Source: an uncultured Chitinophagaceae bacterium
Lineage (GTDB): Bacteria > Bacteroidota > Bacteroidia > Chitinophagales > Chitinophagaceae
NCBI GenBank assembly: GCA_937958995.1
Contig: CALGAP010000005.1
Coordinates: 288,365-352,364, forward strand
Reading direction: 5' to 3'
Length of the DNA stretch: 64,000 nucleotides
The position numbers were made by a program, and so were the translations under genes. Numbering within the stretch: position 1 is the stretch's first letter; each line of letters opens with the position of its first letter. This document shows, in pieces, positions 44,406 through 53,520 of this stretch. The notes beneath the pieces were generated by a model. The model was given only the letters and a program-made list of their open reading frames with translations, was not told where the DNA came from and searched no databases.

Positions 44406-45662
44406 ATGTCTTTCAGACAACTACGACTTTTCATCCTGATATCCTGTCTGATTCCATTCCGTTTGGCCGGGCAAGACACCCTGAGAATAACCCTTGCGCA
44501 GGCAGATAGCATTTTTCTCAAAAACAATTTGTACCTGCTGGCGTCGGGGTTCAACATCGAAGCGCAAAAGGCACTGGTAATTCAAGCTAAAGCATATCCC
44601 AATCCCGTCTTCACTGCCGAGTTCAATGCAATTGACCCGGAGAATAGAAAATTATTGCATGTTGGCGGAAGTGGTCAGCAACAATTGCAGTTAGAGCAGT
44701 TGATCATTCTCGGAGGAAAAAGAAAATCAGAAATTGAACTTGCCAAAACCAATGCCCGTATTGCCGAACTGGAGTTTCAGCAGTTGCTTCGCCAGCTTAA
44801 GTTTCGTCTTCATACCGATCTGTTCACCATTGGCCAGCAGGCATTGTTGTTAAGGAAATACGACAATCAGCTTGAGCAATTAAATGCCTTGCTCACTGCT
44901 TTCGAAATGCAGGTACAAAAAGGTAACATCCCTCGTAAGGAACTGGTTCGCCTGAAAGGCTCTTACCTGAAACTGAATAATGACCGCACGGAATTGCTCA
45001 AATCGTTTTACGATACGCAAAGCAGCCTGCAGTCGCTGCTACACACCAGCACTGTCATCGACTTCCGGTTTTCAGAAGAAGAAGTCGAAAAATACATCCA
45101 GTTGAAATCGCTCGCCGATATACTGGCTGACGCCTTTCAAAATCGCCCGGAGTTATTGATAAGCCGGGAAAATAAGACGCTGGCCGAACAATACCTGCAT
45201 TACCAGAAACGTCTTGCCGTGCCCGATATCAACCTGTTCACCGCATACGACCAACGTGGCGGAGCATTTTACAAACAAATGAATATCGGTTTCTCCCTTC
45301 CTCTTCCTCTCTTTAACAACAACCAGGGCAATATCAAATCCGCACAGTTTAAGGTAAAGGAAACAGAACACCAGATGGAAGCGCTGCAAACAGAAATTAC
45401 CAGCAGCATCCAGAATGCCTTTCTGTTCTATACGCAATCGGTAGCCGACTATCAAAAAGCCAAAGCACTATACAGCGACGATTTTGAATTTATAGAAAAA
45501 GGTATGCTCGAAAACTTTCAAAAGCGCAATGTGTCAATCGTTGAGTTTATCGACTTTTTCGAAGCATATAACGAGGTATTGGCTGAGTTATCACGCATTA
45601 AAACCCAGCTGGTTATCTCGGCTGAACAAATCAATCTGTTAACCGGAAAAGATATTTACTAG
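44406..45662 (+). CDS. TolC/CzcC-like outer-membrane efflux protein
   Basis: The product has 418 residues from the ATG at 44406, with a signal peptide (1-22) and the two repeated alpha-barrel halves of outer membrane factors (ALVIQAKAYPNPVFTAEF ... GNIPRKELVRLKGSYLKL ... FLFYTQSVADYQKAKA). It forms the outer membrane duct of an RND tripartite pump. The gene stops three bases before the adaptor's ATG. An upstream in-frame start at 44367 exists but lacks a signal sequence of its own. Confidence 0.88.
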   Translation: MSFRQLRLFILISCLIPFRLAGQDTLRITLAQADSIFLKNNLYLLASGFNIEAQKALVIQAKAYPNPVFTAEFNAIDPENRKLLHVGGSGQQQLQLEQLIILGGKRKSEIELAKTNARIAELEFQQLLRQLKFRLHTDLFTIGQQALLLRKYDNQLEQLNALLTAFEMQVQKGNIPRKELVRLKGSYLKLNNDRTELLKSFYDTQSSLQSLLHTSTVIDFRFSEEEVEKYIQLKSLADILADAFQNRPELLISRENKTLAEQYLHYQKRLAVPDINLFTAYDQRGGAFYKQMNIGFSLPLPLFNNNQGNIKSAQFKVKETEHQMEALQTEITSSIQNAFLFYTQSVADYQKAKALYSDDFEFIEKGMLENFQKRNVSIVEFIDFFEAYNEVLAELSRIKTQLVISAEQINLLTGKDIY

Positions 45663-45664
45663 CC

Positions 45665-46759
45665 ATGGTTGCAAAAAGATATACCTGTTTTTTACTGCTG
45701 CTGCTGTTAATCGGCAGCATAGTCACTAGCTGCCGCGAAGAATTGCTAACGGAAAATGCCAAAGCCTTCTCAATGAGCGACAGCATGATGAAGCGCTGCA
45801 AGTTTTACGAAGCGAAAATGGAAGACGTGCAGAATGAAATTCGCTTCTTCGGCAAGCTGGAGGCCAACAACAACAAAACCGCCCAGGTGTTTTCGGCGGT
45901 AAGTGGCATGGTAAAGTCAATTAACGTGGGCCTTGGCGATTACGTAAAGCAGGGTCAGTTGCTGGCCACCATTCAAAGTAGCGAAGTGGCTAACTATGAA
46001 AAAGAACGTCGCGATGCGCTCAGCGAAGTGGCTATAGCAGAAAGAAACCTGCGGGTGGCAAAAGACCTTTTTGAAGCCAAACTCAACTCTGAGCGTGATT
46101 TGAAAGCAGCCGAAGCGGAACTCGAAAAAGCAAAAATCAACCTGGCGAAAGTCAACGAAATCTACAGCATCTACAAGTTTCAGAAAGGTTCCATTTTCCC
46201 CGTTACCGCCCCCATCAGCGGATTTGTGATCAGTAAAAAGATCAACAGTAATGAGTTGCTGCGCCCGGACGAAGACGAACCCCTTTTTGCCATTGCCAAT
46301 ACCAGCGAAATATGGGCGGTGGCCTATGTGAGCGAAAGCAATATTTCGTACGTGAAGGAAAACTACGAAGCACAGGTTACCACCCTGGCTTTTCCAGACA
46401 CAGTATACACGGGGCATATCGAGAAGATATACAACGTAATTGACGCCACTACCAAGTCGATGAAGTTTAGGGTGCCGCTCGACAACAGCGATTTCAAATT
46501 GAAACCGGATATGAACTGCACGGTGAGCATTCACTATTCCGAAGACAAGCAAATGATTGCCATCCCCTCCTCCGCCGTCATTTTTGATAAGAGCAAATAC
46601 TGGGTGATGGTTTTCAAAGACCGCAATAATATTCAGACACGCCAGGTGGAAATATACCGGCAACTGGGCGATAAGACATATATACTCTCGGGACTAAATG
46701 AAAACGAAACAGTCATTTCCGAAAACGGGTTATTGATCTACGACGCGCTGAACGATTAA
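45665..46759 (+). CDS. RND periplasmic adaptor (CusB/CzcB-like), lipoprotein
   Basis: The product has 364 residues with a type II signal peptide (LLLIGSIVTSC, Cys about residue 23). It has the four adaptor parts: barrel-sandwich hybrid (SAVSGMVKSINVGLGDYVKQ), alpha-hairpin (about residues 110-160, AIAERNLRVAKDLFEAKLNS), lipoyl-like return (PISGFVISKKINSNELL) and beta barrel/proximal domain. It links the TolC-like protein to the RND pump. Unlike E. coli CusB it lacks an obvious Met-rich N-terminal segment, which argues against a copper-only role. Confidence 0.88.
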   Translation: MVAKRYTCFLLLLLLIGSIVTSCREELLTENAKAFSMSDSMMKRCKFYEAKMEDVQNEIRFFGKLEANNNKTAQVFSAVSGMVKSINVGLGDYVKQGQLLATIQSSEVANYEKERRDALSEVAIAERNLRVAKDLFEAKLNSERDLKAAEAELEKAKINLAKVNEIYSIYKFQKGSIFPVTAPISGFVISKKINSNELLRPDEDEPLFAIANTSEIWAVAYVSESNISYVKENYEAQVTTLAFPDTVYTGHIEKIYNVIDATTKSMKFRVPLDNSDFKLKPDMNCTVSIHYSEDKQMIAIPSSAVIFDKSKYWVMVFKDRNNIQTRQVEIYRQLGDKTYILSGLNENETVISENGLLIYDALND

Positions 46760-46771
46760 AAGTCATATACA

Positions 46772-49700
46772 GTGAACAGGTTTATCAAAAATATCATCTC
46801 GTTTTCGCTAAAGAATAAATTCTTTACCTTCTTTTGGGTAGGTATTATTGTCATTGCCGGTATATATAGTTTTATCAAAATCCCCATCGAAGCCTTTCCA
46901 GACGTTACCAATACACAGATCATTATCGTAACCGAGTGGAACGGTCGCAGTGCTGAAGAAGTGGAGCGCTTTGTGACCATGCCGATCGAGATTGCCATGA
47001 ACAGCGTGCAGCGCAAGACCAACGTGCGCAGCATAACCATGTTCGGACTGTCGGTGATCAAGATCATATTTGAAGATGATGTGGAGGATTTTTTCGCGCG
47101 ACAGCAGGTAAATAACCAGCTTCGCAACGTATCACTACCCGAAGGCGTGGAGCCTAATGTACAACCGCCTTACGGCCCTACCGGTGAAATTTTCCGGTAT
47201 GTTTTGCGAAGCAACTCCCGCGATACGCGAGACTTGCTTACCATCCAAAACTGGACCATCGACCGCGAATTGCGCGGCGTGCCCGGTGTGGCCGATATAG
47301 TAGCCTTTGGCGGACAGGAAAAAATTTACGAGATCTCCGTTGACCCCGTAAAACTGCAGCACTACGATTTAACGCCGCTGGAACTTTACGAGGCAGTAGC
47401 CAAATCGAACCTGAATGTAGGTGGTGATGTGATCGAAAAAAACGGCCAGGCCTACGTTGTACGAGGCATCGGTCTGCTCGACCGCAAGCAGGATATAGAA
47501 AACACCATTGTTGATATTTTTAATGGCAGTCCACTCCTTGTAAAAGATGTAGCCTACGTACACGAGGCCAGCAAACCGCGCGTAGGCCAGGTGGGCCTTA
47601 ATGATCTCGACGACGTGGTGGAAGGCATCATCGTAATGCGCAAAGGGGAAAACCCCAGCGAAGTGCTGGCAAGGGTTAAAGAAAAAATTGCCGAGCTCAA
47701 TAACCTGATCTTACCACACGATGTAAAAATTGAAACCTTTTACGACAGAGACAACCTGATGGCCTATTGTACCCGCACCGTAATGAACAACCTGGTGGAG
47801 GGCATTGTGCTGGTAACCGCCATCGTGTTCTTGTTTATGGCCGACTGGAGAACTACCGTTGTGGTGGGCATAGTAATTCCACTCGCGTTGTTGTTTTCCT
47901 TCCTCATGCTTAAGCTCAAAGGCATGAGCGCCAACCTGCTCTCGCTGGGCGCCATCGATTTCGGTATCATCATAGACGGCGCGGTGGTGATGGTGGAAGG
48001 CATTTTTGTAGCGCTCGATCATAAGGCCCACCAGGTAGGGATGCAGCGCTTCAACAACCTGGCCAAACTTGGACTGATACGCAGTACAGGCACCCAGATG
48101 GGCAAAGCCATTTTCTTTTCAAAACTCATCATCATATCTGCCCTGCTACCCATTTTTTCTTTTGAAAAAGTAGAAGGAAAAATGTTTTCTCCCCTGGCCT
48201 GGACGCTTGGTTTTGCCCTGGCGGGCGCATTGCTGTTTACACTCACGCTGGTGCCGGTGTTGAGTTCACTCTTGCTCAGAAGAAATGTGAAGGAGAAAGA
48301 AAATTTCTTCACGCGTTTTGTAAACCGCATAGTAGAGCGCGCTTTTACCTGGACCTTCTCTCACAAGGCGCTTACACTTGTTATTGCCGCCGTATGTTTT
48401 GGTTTGACCATTCTTTCAACCCGCTGGCTAGGTACTGAGTTTTTACCCCAGCTTAATGAAGGCGCTCTATGGGTGGAAGCCAAAATGCCGATGAGTTACT
48501 CTCTTCAAAAATCAGTTGAGATGGTAAGAACCCTGCGACAGGAACTGATGAAATTCCCCGAAGTCAATGGCGTATTATCACAAACCGGCCGCAGCAACGA
48601 TGGCACAGACCCCAGTGGCTATTACTATGTGCAGATGCAGGTAAACCTGAAACCCAAGGAAGAATGGACGCGAAAAATCACCCTCGAGCAACTGGTCGAA
48701 GAAATGGATGCGCAGCTGAAGAACTACCAGGGCATCAACTACAACTACTCTCAACCCATTATTGACAACGTGGCCGAAGCAGTAGCCGGTATGAATGCCA
48801 GCAACGCCGTAAAAATTTACGGCGATGACCTCGAAAAACTAGACGAACTCGCCGACCTGGTGATCGACCAGATCAAAGACGTACCAGGTATAAAAGACGT
48901 AGGCATATTGCGCAATATCGGTCAGCCTGAAATCAGCATTTTGCTCGATGAAGAAAAAATGGCGATTTATGGCATCACCAAAGCGGAAGCCCAGGCTGTG
49001 ATAGAAATGGCGATTGGTGGTAAGACCGTCACACAGAAATATGAAGGCGAAAAAAAGTTCGACATCCGCATCCGTTATGAACAGGAATACCGGAAAAATG
49101 AAGAAGATATTCTTATGCTGATGATTCCCTCCGTAACCGGTACGCGCATACCCCTGAAAGAAATTGCCACCATCCGGCAGGTGACTGGTCCGGCTTTTAT
49201 TTACCGCGACAATGCCAAACGCTTCATCGGCGTAAAATTTTCCGTACGTGAGCGCGACCTGGGCAGCACCATTGCCGAAGCGCAGCGGAATGTAAACGCC
49301 AATATCAAACTGCCCGAAGGCTACCGCATTGGCTGGACCGGCGAATTTGAAAACCAGGTGCGCGCCAGCAAACGCTTATCGAAGGTGGTGCCGGTAAGCC
49401 TGCTGCTGATATTCGTGTTGCTCTTTATCATGTTTGGCAACGCGCGCGATGCGGGCTATGTGCTCATCAACGTGCCTTTTGCTTTAATTGGTGGTGTGCT
49501 GGCTTTGCATATCAGCGGCATCAACTTTGGCATTTCGGCGGGCGTAGGTTTTATCGCATTGTTTGGTATATGTGTGCAAAACGGTGTAATACTGATCTCA
49601 GAAATTCAAAAACAAGCCAAAGCATTGCGCAATTTGAATCAGGCAATTATTAATGCGGTGAAGATAAGAACACGTCCGGTGGTGATGACCGCGTTGATGG

Positions 49701-49879
49701 CGGCTATTGGTTTGTTGCCGGCGGCTGTGAGTACCGGTATTGGTTCCGAAAGCCAGAAGCCGCTGGCGGTGGTGATTATAGGCGGGTTGGTGAGTGCCAC
49801 GTTGTTTACGCTGCTGGTGTTCCCGATAGTATATCACAAGGCGATGTATGCAAGGGAGATGAGGAAAGGTGGTAAATGA
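46772..49879 (+). CDS. CzcA/CusA-family RND heavy-metal efflux pump
   Basis: The product has 1035 residues with twelve predicted membrane helices and two large periplasmic loops. It starts at GTG, 12 bases after the adaptor stop. The fourth transmembrane helix carries DFGIIIDGAVVMVEG (about residues 394-408), the pattern of HME-RND pumps. The two Asp and Glu are the proton-relay signature of the Co/Zn/Cd class (CzcA, CnrA). The copper-type AxGAxVDAAxVMxEN is not present, so Zn/Co/Cd (or Ni) is the better guess. Duplicate halves give a homotrimer driven by proton flow. No CDF or P-type pump lies next to it. Confidence 0.92.
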   Translation: MNRFIKNIISFSLKNKFFTFFWVGIIVIAGIYSFIKIPIEAFPDVTNTQIIIVTEWNGRSAEEVERFVTMPIEIAMNSVQRKTNVRSITMFGLSVIKIIFEDDVEDFFARQQVNNQLRNVSLPEGVEPNVQPPYGPTGEIFRYVLRSNSRDTRDLLTIQNWTIDRELRGVPGVADIVAFGGQEKIYEISVDPVKLQHYDLTPLELYEAVAKSNLNVGGDVIEKNGQAYVVRGIGLLDRKQDIENTIVDIFNGSPLLVKDVAYVHEASKPRVGQVGLNDLDDVVEGIIVMRKGENPSEVLARVKEKIAELNNLILPHDVKIETFYDRDNLMAYCTRTVMNNLVEGIVLVTAIVFLFMADWRTTVVVGIVIPLALLFSFLMLKLKGMSANLLSLGAIDFGIIIDGAVVMVEGIFVALDHKAHQVGMQRFNNLAKLGLIRSTGTQMGKAIFFSKLIIISALLPIFSFEKVEGKMFSPLAWTLGFALAGALLFTLTLVPVLSSLLLRRNVKEKENFFTRFVNRIVERAFTWTFSHKALTLVIAAVCFGLTILSTRWLGTEFLPQLNEGALWVEAKMPMSYSLQKSVEMVRTLRQELMKFPEVNGVLSQTGRSNDGTDPSGYYYVQMQVNLKPKEEWTRKITLEQLVEEMDAQLKNYQGINYNYSQPIIDNVAEAVAGMNASNAVKIYGDDLEKLDELADLVIDQIKDVPGIKDVGILRNIGQPEISILLDEEKMAIYGITKAEAQAVIEMAIGGKTVTQKYEGEKKFDIRIRYEQEYRKNEEDILMLMIPSVTGTRIPLKEIATIRQVTGPAFIYRDNAKRFIGVKFSVRERDLGSTIAEAQRNVNANIKLPEGYRIGWTGEFENQVRASKRLSKVVPVSLLLIFVLLFIMFGNARDAGYVLINVPFALIGGVLALHISGINFGISAGVGFIALFGICVQNGVILISEIQKQAKALRNLNQAIINAVKIRTRPVVMTALMAAIGLLPAAVSTGIGSESQKPLAVVIIGGLVSATLFTLLVFPIVYHKAMYAREMRKGGK

Positions 49880-50105
49880 TGGGACAGGCGTGCCACGTCA
49901 GTGTTTACTGCTATAACCGACCGACATGCCTCCCAATTCTCGCCAATAGTTCATTAAAACCTGGCTATCCATTGTAGTACAACGCCTTCCTTTATTCAAA
50001 TCGCTTCTTATCTATAAGTTCAATACCGGCCTTTTTTGCCTTTTCAGATTTTTACCGACTAACCTGCAAGATTTTTTCAATCACATTGTAGTTGAACGGT
50101 TGGCA

Positions 50106-50669
50106 TTACGATTTCCTCACAAACTTCGTCAATATCACAATCGTCGTATCATTCACCTTTCCCTCTATCTGATCCACATTATCCGGCACCAGCCTGATCC
50201 TTCTCACCACAGTTCCCTTCGGCGCCGTGAAATTCGTTCCCTTTACATTCAGGTTCTGCGTCAGCACCACGGTATCGCCATTGGCCAGCGGAGTGCCATT
50301 TGCATCTTTGTGCACTTCCACAGTTTCAAACGCGCTCAGTGCCCAGTTCACTACATTTTCATCCAATTCTACAGAGTGCATAATCTCACTCGCCCAGTCC
50401 TGGTCTTTGTTGTTGTAAAGAATGCGGTAAGTGAGCGCCTGCACGCTGGGCTCGGTGTTCCAGATGCTCCCGGCCAGGCATTGCCAGTGAGTGCCGACGT
50501 TTTTGTCGTCGAGGAGAGAATGACAGGTATTGCAGAGGGCTACTTCGTTTTCTATGACGTCGCTGTTTTTGGGACTTACGGCGTAGGCAATGGTAGCAGG
50601 CTCGGCGCTGCAGAGTTCACAGGTGCCGCCGCATCTTTCGCGAAGGGCGGTTGTCAAAGTGGTGCTCAT
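50106..50669 (-). CDS. PhnA/YjdM-like zinc-ribbon protein
   Basis: The product has 187 residues starting at 50669. It has a zinc ribbon with two CxxC pairs (CELC and CNTC) in the N-terminal third and a C-terminal SH3-like PhnA domain (PLANGDTVVLTQNLNVKGTN, then VRRIRLVPDN). PhnA/YjdM proteins are widespread; the family name comes from alkylphosphonate loci but the role is not settled. The frame runs on upstream, but the -7 box at 50741-50748 and the start of homology favour 50669. The leader contains a stem-loop (50703-50727). Confidence 0.85.
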   Translation of the reverse strand: MSTTLTTALRERCGGTCELCSAEPATIAYAVSPKNSDVIENEVALCNTCHSLLDDKNVGTHWQCLAGSIWNTEPSVQALTYRILYNNKDQDWASEIMHSVELDENVVNWALSAFETVEVHKDANGTPLANGDTVVLTQNLNVKGTNFTAPKGTVVRRIRLVPDNVDQIEGKVNDTTIVILTKFVRKS

Positions 50670-50702
50670 TCGGATTATACTTGTTGTTTGAGATAAATAA
50701 AG

Positions 50703-50727
50703 AGCCCACAATTTGTTTTTGTGGGCT
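50703..50727 (-). other. Stem-loop in the PhnA-like gene leader
   Basis: A nine-bp stem, AGCCCACAA/TTGTGGGCT, encloses a seven-base T loop. On the minus strand it is followed by CTTTATTTATC. It sits between the predicted -7 box and the ATG at 50669, so it may be an attenuator or a left-over terminator of the upstream truncated gene. Confidence 0.5.
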
Positions 50728-50740
50728 ATTTTCAGCGCGG

Positions 50741-50748
50741 CAAAGGTA
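50741..50748 (-). promoter_or_regulatory. -7 element for the PhnA-like gene
   Basis: On the minus strand the bases read TACCTTTG, an exact match to TAnnTTTG. The predicted transcript would start near 50735, giving a leader of about 65 bases before 50669. No well-placed TTG was found. Confidence 0.4.
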
Positions 50749-50774
50749 ACCAAAAGCGATAAGGAAAATAAATT

Positions 50775-51746
50775 TTAGTTCACCGGCTCCAGCACCAGGG
50801 TTACTTTGTTGAAGTCAGCGGCGGCATTGATGATTTCCTTGAATTGTTCGTATTGCTCAATCGGATATTGCAACCTGCAGTATTGCTCGATAATGGATAC
50901 CTTCAGCAGGTTTCCTTCCAGTTTGTAGGAGCTTTCAAAACCCATGGTCACTTCGCCATCTTCCTTCACCACCTTGTTGATGATGAGGTCGTCGGGATTT
51001 TTCACCTTATAACCATCGTGAATGGTGAATTCGATAGTGCGGGCCAGGATGTGCGGGTAGTTTACATCAATGTCAAACTGGCGCGGCTTTTCCTGGTACA
51101 TTTCTACCTGCGGACCCATGATCTCGCCGATCTTCACGAGTATTTTATTGCCGGCACGCTCTACCAGCTCGCTGGCATCCACTACCAGGTCAAGCACAAA
51201 GGGTTTGTTATCGTGGTAGTGCTCCATTTCCTTGTTCTCGATTTTCGAGTTGATCACGCGCTCCGATTTAGTGCCAAACCTCGACATTTCTTTTACCAGC
51301 AGTTGTTGTTGCTCATCTGTGCTGAAGTTAAAGCTGGCACGATAAAATATGCTTGAATAACCTGAGTACGATTGGCGCGTATGAATGCGCAGCGTGTCGA
51401 GGCCCGGCTTCAGGCTGATCTTCGCGTCAATATTGTTGCCCGACCAGCGATAGTCTTCACCCTTGATGGTGCGTACCTCGGCGATGGCAGTAGTATAGTT
51501 GCCGATAGTCGTGGGCACGCAATACACAGCATTGGTGCCGATCCAGCTGTCGGGAATCATCGGGTAGCGCAACTCAATCTCAGTGGGCGCCATATATTTT
51601 TTCAGCTTGGGAAAATAAATCAGCTCATTGTCGCAGTTGTTCCAGTTTTCGAAACTCCGATCGATGGCAAATGTAGTCCTGGAGCCAGCCAGCACAAACT
51701 GGAAGTCAACCTTCAGTTGTTTGAAAATGGCGCCGTACAAGCGCAT
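50775..51746 (-). pseudogene. 3' half of a DUF3857/transglutaminase-like gene (5'-truncated)
   Basis: The frame (ATG at 51746; a TTG start at 51764 is also in frame) covers 323 residues, including RLYGAIFKQLKVDFQFVLAG, the family's end-of-transglutaminase stretch, and the C-terminal domain (AGNKILVKIGEIMGPQVEMY, VTMGFESSYKLEGNLLKV, INAAADFNKVTLVLEPV). Whole members of this Bacteroidota family are about 640 residues with a signal peptide, a DUF3857 domain and a transglutaminase Cys-His-Asp centre before this part. None of that is here: an in-frame TGA lies at 51786-51788, inside the end of the ArsR-type gene. It is therefore read as a truncated gene, though expression of a fragment is possible. 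Confidence 0.65.
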
Positions 51747-51785
51747 TATGCCGCGGTGACGCAATGGATAACACCCTGCGAATAA

Positions 51786-52472
51786 TCATAGGGTAATCCC
51801 CAGCCAATCGTACAACTCCTGCCTGCCTTTTGATGTAATGATCAGCTCGCGCGAGAACTTCACTTTCTTAAACCATTTTTCTGCCAGCATCCTGTTCAAC
51901 ATCTCCGCACCCAGCTGTCCTGCAATATGCGGCCTTCGCTCAGACCAGTCGAGGCATTGGCGGGCGAGCGGTCTGCGGTTATTGTAAAATCCATCCTTAG
52001 CTATTCCCAATCGGTCAAGATATTTCCAGCCCTTTGCCGTCACTTCATAAAAGCGATCATTACTTACCAGGCATTTGCTCTTTTCGAGCGTTTCGGTAAT
52101 TTTCACGCCCACATATCCTGCCAAATGATCGTAACAGCTTCTGCAGTATTTGATGCCTTGTGCTTCCGGCTCTCTCCGTTGCGGCCTGGCAGCACTATTG
52201 TTTGCGAGATTGGCCAGTCCTTCCACTACATAGGCTACTTCTGGACCAGCCAACGAATAATATCTGTGCCTTCCCTGGTGTTCAACTTTCACAATATCGG
52301 CATTCAGCAATTTGGCCAGGTGATTACTTGCAGCACTGGGAGAAATATCAGCAGCTACCGACAACTCACTGGCCGTGTAAGCCCTGCCATCGAGCAGGTT
52401 CCATAACATTTTCGCGCGCACGGGTTCGCATATAAGGGCGGAGACGGAGACAAATTTCTCTTCTACACTCAT
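51786..52472 (-). CDS. ArsR-family winged-helix transcriptional regulator
   Basis: The product has 228 residues, longer than typical ArsR proteins (about 110). The N-terminal half is a winged helix: EPVRAKMLWNLLDGRAYTAS, ELSVAADISPSAASNHLAKL, HQGRHRYYSLAGPEVAYVVE. A C-terminal extension of about 120 residues with RSCYDHLAGYVGVKITETLE has a putative Cys and aromatic residues of unknown function. No clear metal-binding Cys pair of the ArsR/SmtB type is seen, so the signal is unlikely to be arsenic. A palindrome starts 3 bases upstream of the ATG, suggesting autoregulation and control of the divergent gene pair. Confidence 0.85.
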   Translation of the reverse strand: MSVEEKFVSVSALICEPVRAKMLWNLLDGRAYTASELSVAADISPSAASNHLAKLLNADIVKVEHQGRHRYYSLAGPEVAYVVEGLANLANNSAARPQRREPEAQGIKYCRSCYDHLAGYVGVKITETLEKSKCLVSNDRFYEVTAKGWKYLDRLGIAKDGFYNNRRPLARQCLDWSERRPHIAGQLGAEMLNRMLAEKWFKKVKFSRELIITSKGRQELYDWLGITL

Positions 52473-52474
52473 AG

Positions 52475-52490
52475 TTCATTATTGAATGAA
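52475..52490. promoter_or_regulatory. Predicted ArsR-type operator between divergent genes
   Basis: TTCATT (52475-52480) and AATGAA (52485-52490) form an inverted repeat around ATTG. It sits 3 bases from the ArsR gene start and 39 bases from the ACT gene start, in a 56-base divergent gap. ArsR-family sites are often A/T-rich imperfect palindromes of this size. Confidence 0.5.
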
Positions 52491-52528
52491 ATGTAAATGT
52501 AGCAATAATAGTTTCTTCGCGGTAAAAA

Positions 52529-52924
52529 ATGAAAGACATAGAGATTCTTTTACACAACAGGCCAGGCGCGCTGGCACAGATGGGAGAAATTTTGGGTAAA
52601 AACAAGATCAGTCTCGAAGGCGGAGGCGTATTTCAAAACGGTGAAAAAGCCATTGCCCATTTCCTGGTAGAAGAAGCAGAAAGGGCAAAAGAATTGTTGT
52701 CGCAGGCGAACATCGAAGTAGTGAAAATAAGTGACATACTCATTCAAAAGCTCCGCCAGGATGTTCCCGGTCAACTGGGCATGTTTAGCAGACGCATGGG
52801 CGATGCGGGCGTGAATATCCTGGTGCAGTACAGCGATCATCACAATCAGTTAATCCTGGTGGTTGATGATTTTAAAAAAGGAAAACAGGTGTCTGATGCC
52901 TGGATGCTGGAATGGTGGAGTTAA
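52529..52924 (+). CDS. ACT-domain small regulatory protein
   Basis: The product has 131 residues arranged as two ACT-like units: DIEILLHNRPGALAQMGEIL and RQDVPGQLGMFSRRMGDAGV. Each opens with a beta strand then a PG(A/Q)L turn, the usual ligand-binding site in ACT domains. Such stand-alone proteins bind amino acids. The gene is divergent from the ArsR gene and followed by an OsmC-like gene 13 bases later, so the three probably form one regulated unit. Confidence 0.75.
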   Translation: MKDIEILLHNRPGALAQMGEILGKNKISLEGGGVFQNGEKAIAHFLVEEAERAKELLSQANIEVVKISDILIQKLRQDVPGQLGMFSRRMGDAGVNILVQYSDHHNQLILVVDDFKKGKQVSDAWMLEWWS

Positions 52925-52937
52925 AAAATCAAATGCT

Positions 52938-53420
52938 ATGAACAAACAACATCACTACCGCATTTCAGTGAAATGGACGGGCAACAAGGGGTCCGGAACA
53001 TTGGGCTATACAGCTTACGATAGAGACCACACTATAATTGCAGAAGGCAAGCCTGAAATTCCCGGCTCATCCGATCCTTCCTATCGCGGGGACAAAACGA
53101 GGTATAATCCCGAAGAACTTTTGCTGGCGGCCATTTCATCTTGCCATATGCTTTGGTATTTGCACTTGTGCGCGGTATCGGGCGTAGTGGTCACCGGCTA
53201 TGAAGATCACGCCACGGGTGTAATGGTCGAAACACCTGGCAGTGGTGGGAAATTTTCGGAAGTAACCTTAAAGCCAGTTGTGCATATTGCTGATGAATCG
53301 ATGACGGACAAAGCAATCGAACTGCACCGCAAGGCCCATGAACTTTGCTATATAGCCAATTCACTGAATTTCCCTGTTCGCCATGAACCTGGATGCATGG
53401 TTTCAAAAAACACGCCTTAA
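52938..53420 (+). CDS. OsmC-family peroxide/thiol-dependent hydrolase
   Basis: The product has 160 residues from the ATG at 52938. The first catalytic cysteine is in ISSCHMLWYLHLC, where OsmC proteins read S-S-C-H/F, and the second is in AHELCYIANSLNFPV, matching the C-terminal Cys region. OsmC/Ohr-like enzymes reduce organic hydroperoxides with a thiol donor; the Ohr/OsmC/YhfA branch is not resolved here. Gene position next to ACT and ArsR suggests stress or amino-acid-thiol metabolism. It converges with the SnoaL gene. Confidence 0.85.
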   Translation: MNKQHHYRISVKWTGNKGSGTLGYTAYDRDHTIIAEGKPEIPGSSDPSYRGDKTRYNPEELLLAAISSCHMLWYLHLCAVSGVVVTGYEDHATGVMVETPGSGGKFSEVTLKPVVHIADESMTDKAIELHRKAHELCYIANSLNFPVRHEPGCMVSKNTP

Positions 53421-53445
53421 CAATAGCTTAAACCCGTATTGGCAA

Positions 53446-53475
53446 GTGCAGAGGAGAATTGTTTCCCCTCTGCAC
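53446..53475. terminator. Stem-loop between convergent OsmC and SnoaL genes
   Basis: GTGCAGAGG (53446-53454) pairs with CCTCTGCAC (53467-53475) around a 12-base loop. There is no T-run, so it is not a classical Rho-independent terminator, but it could act as an mRNA end for both convergent genes. Confidence 0.5.
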
Positions 53476-53520
53476 ACAAGTTGAATTGCCAGTCTTAACG
53501 TACTCCCACCATGAGTCGGA

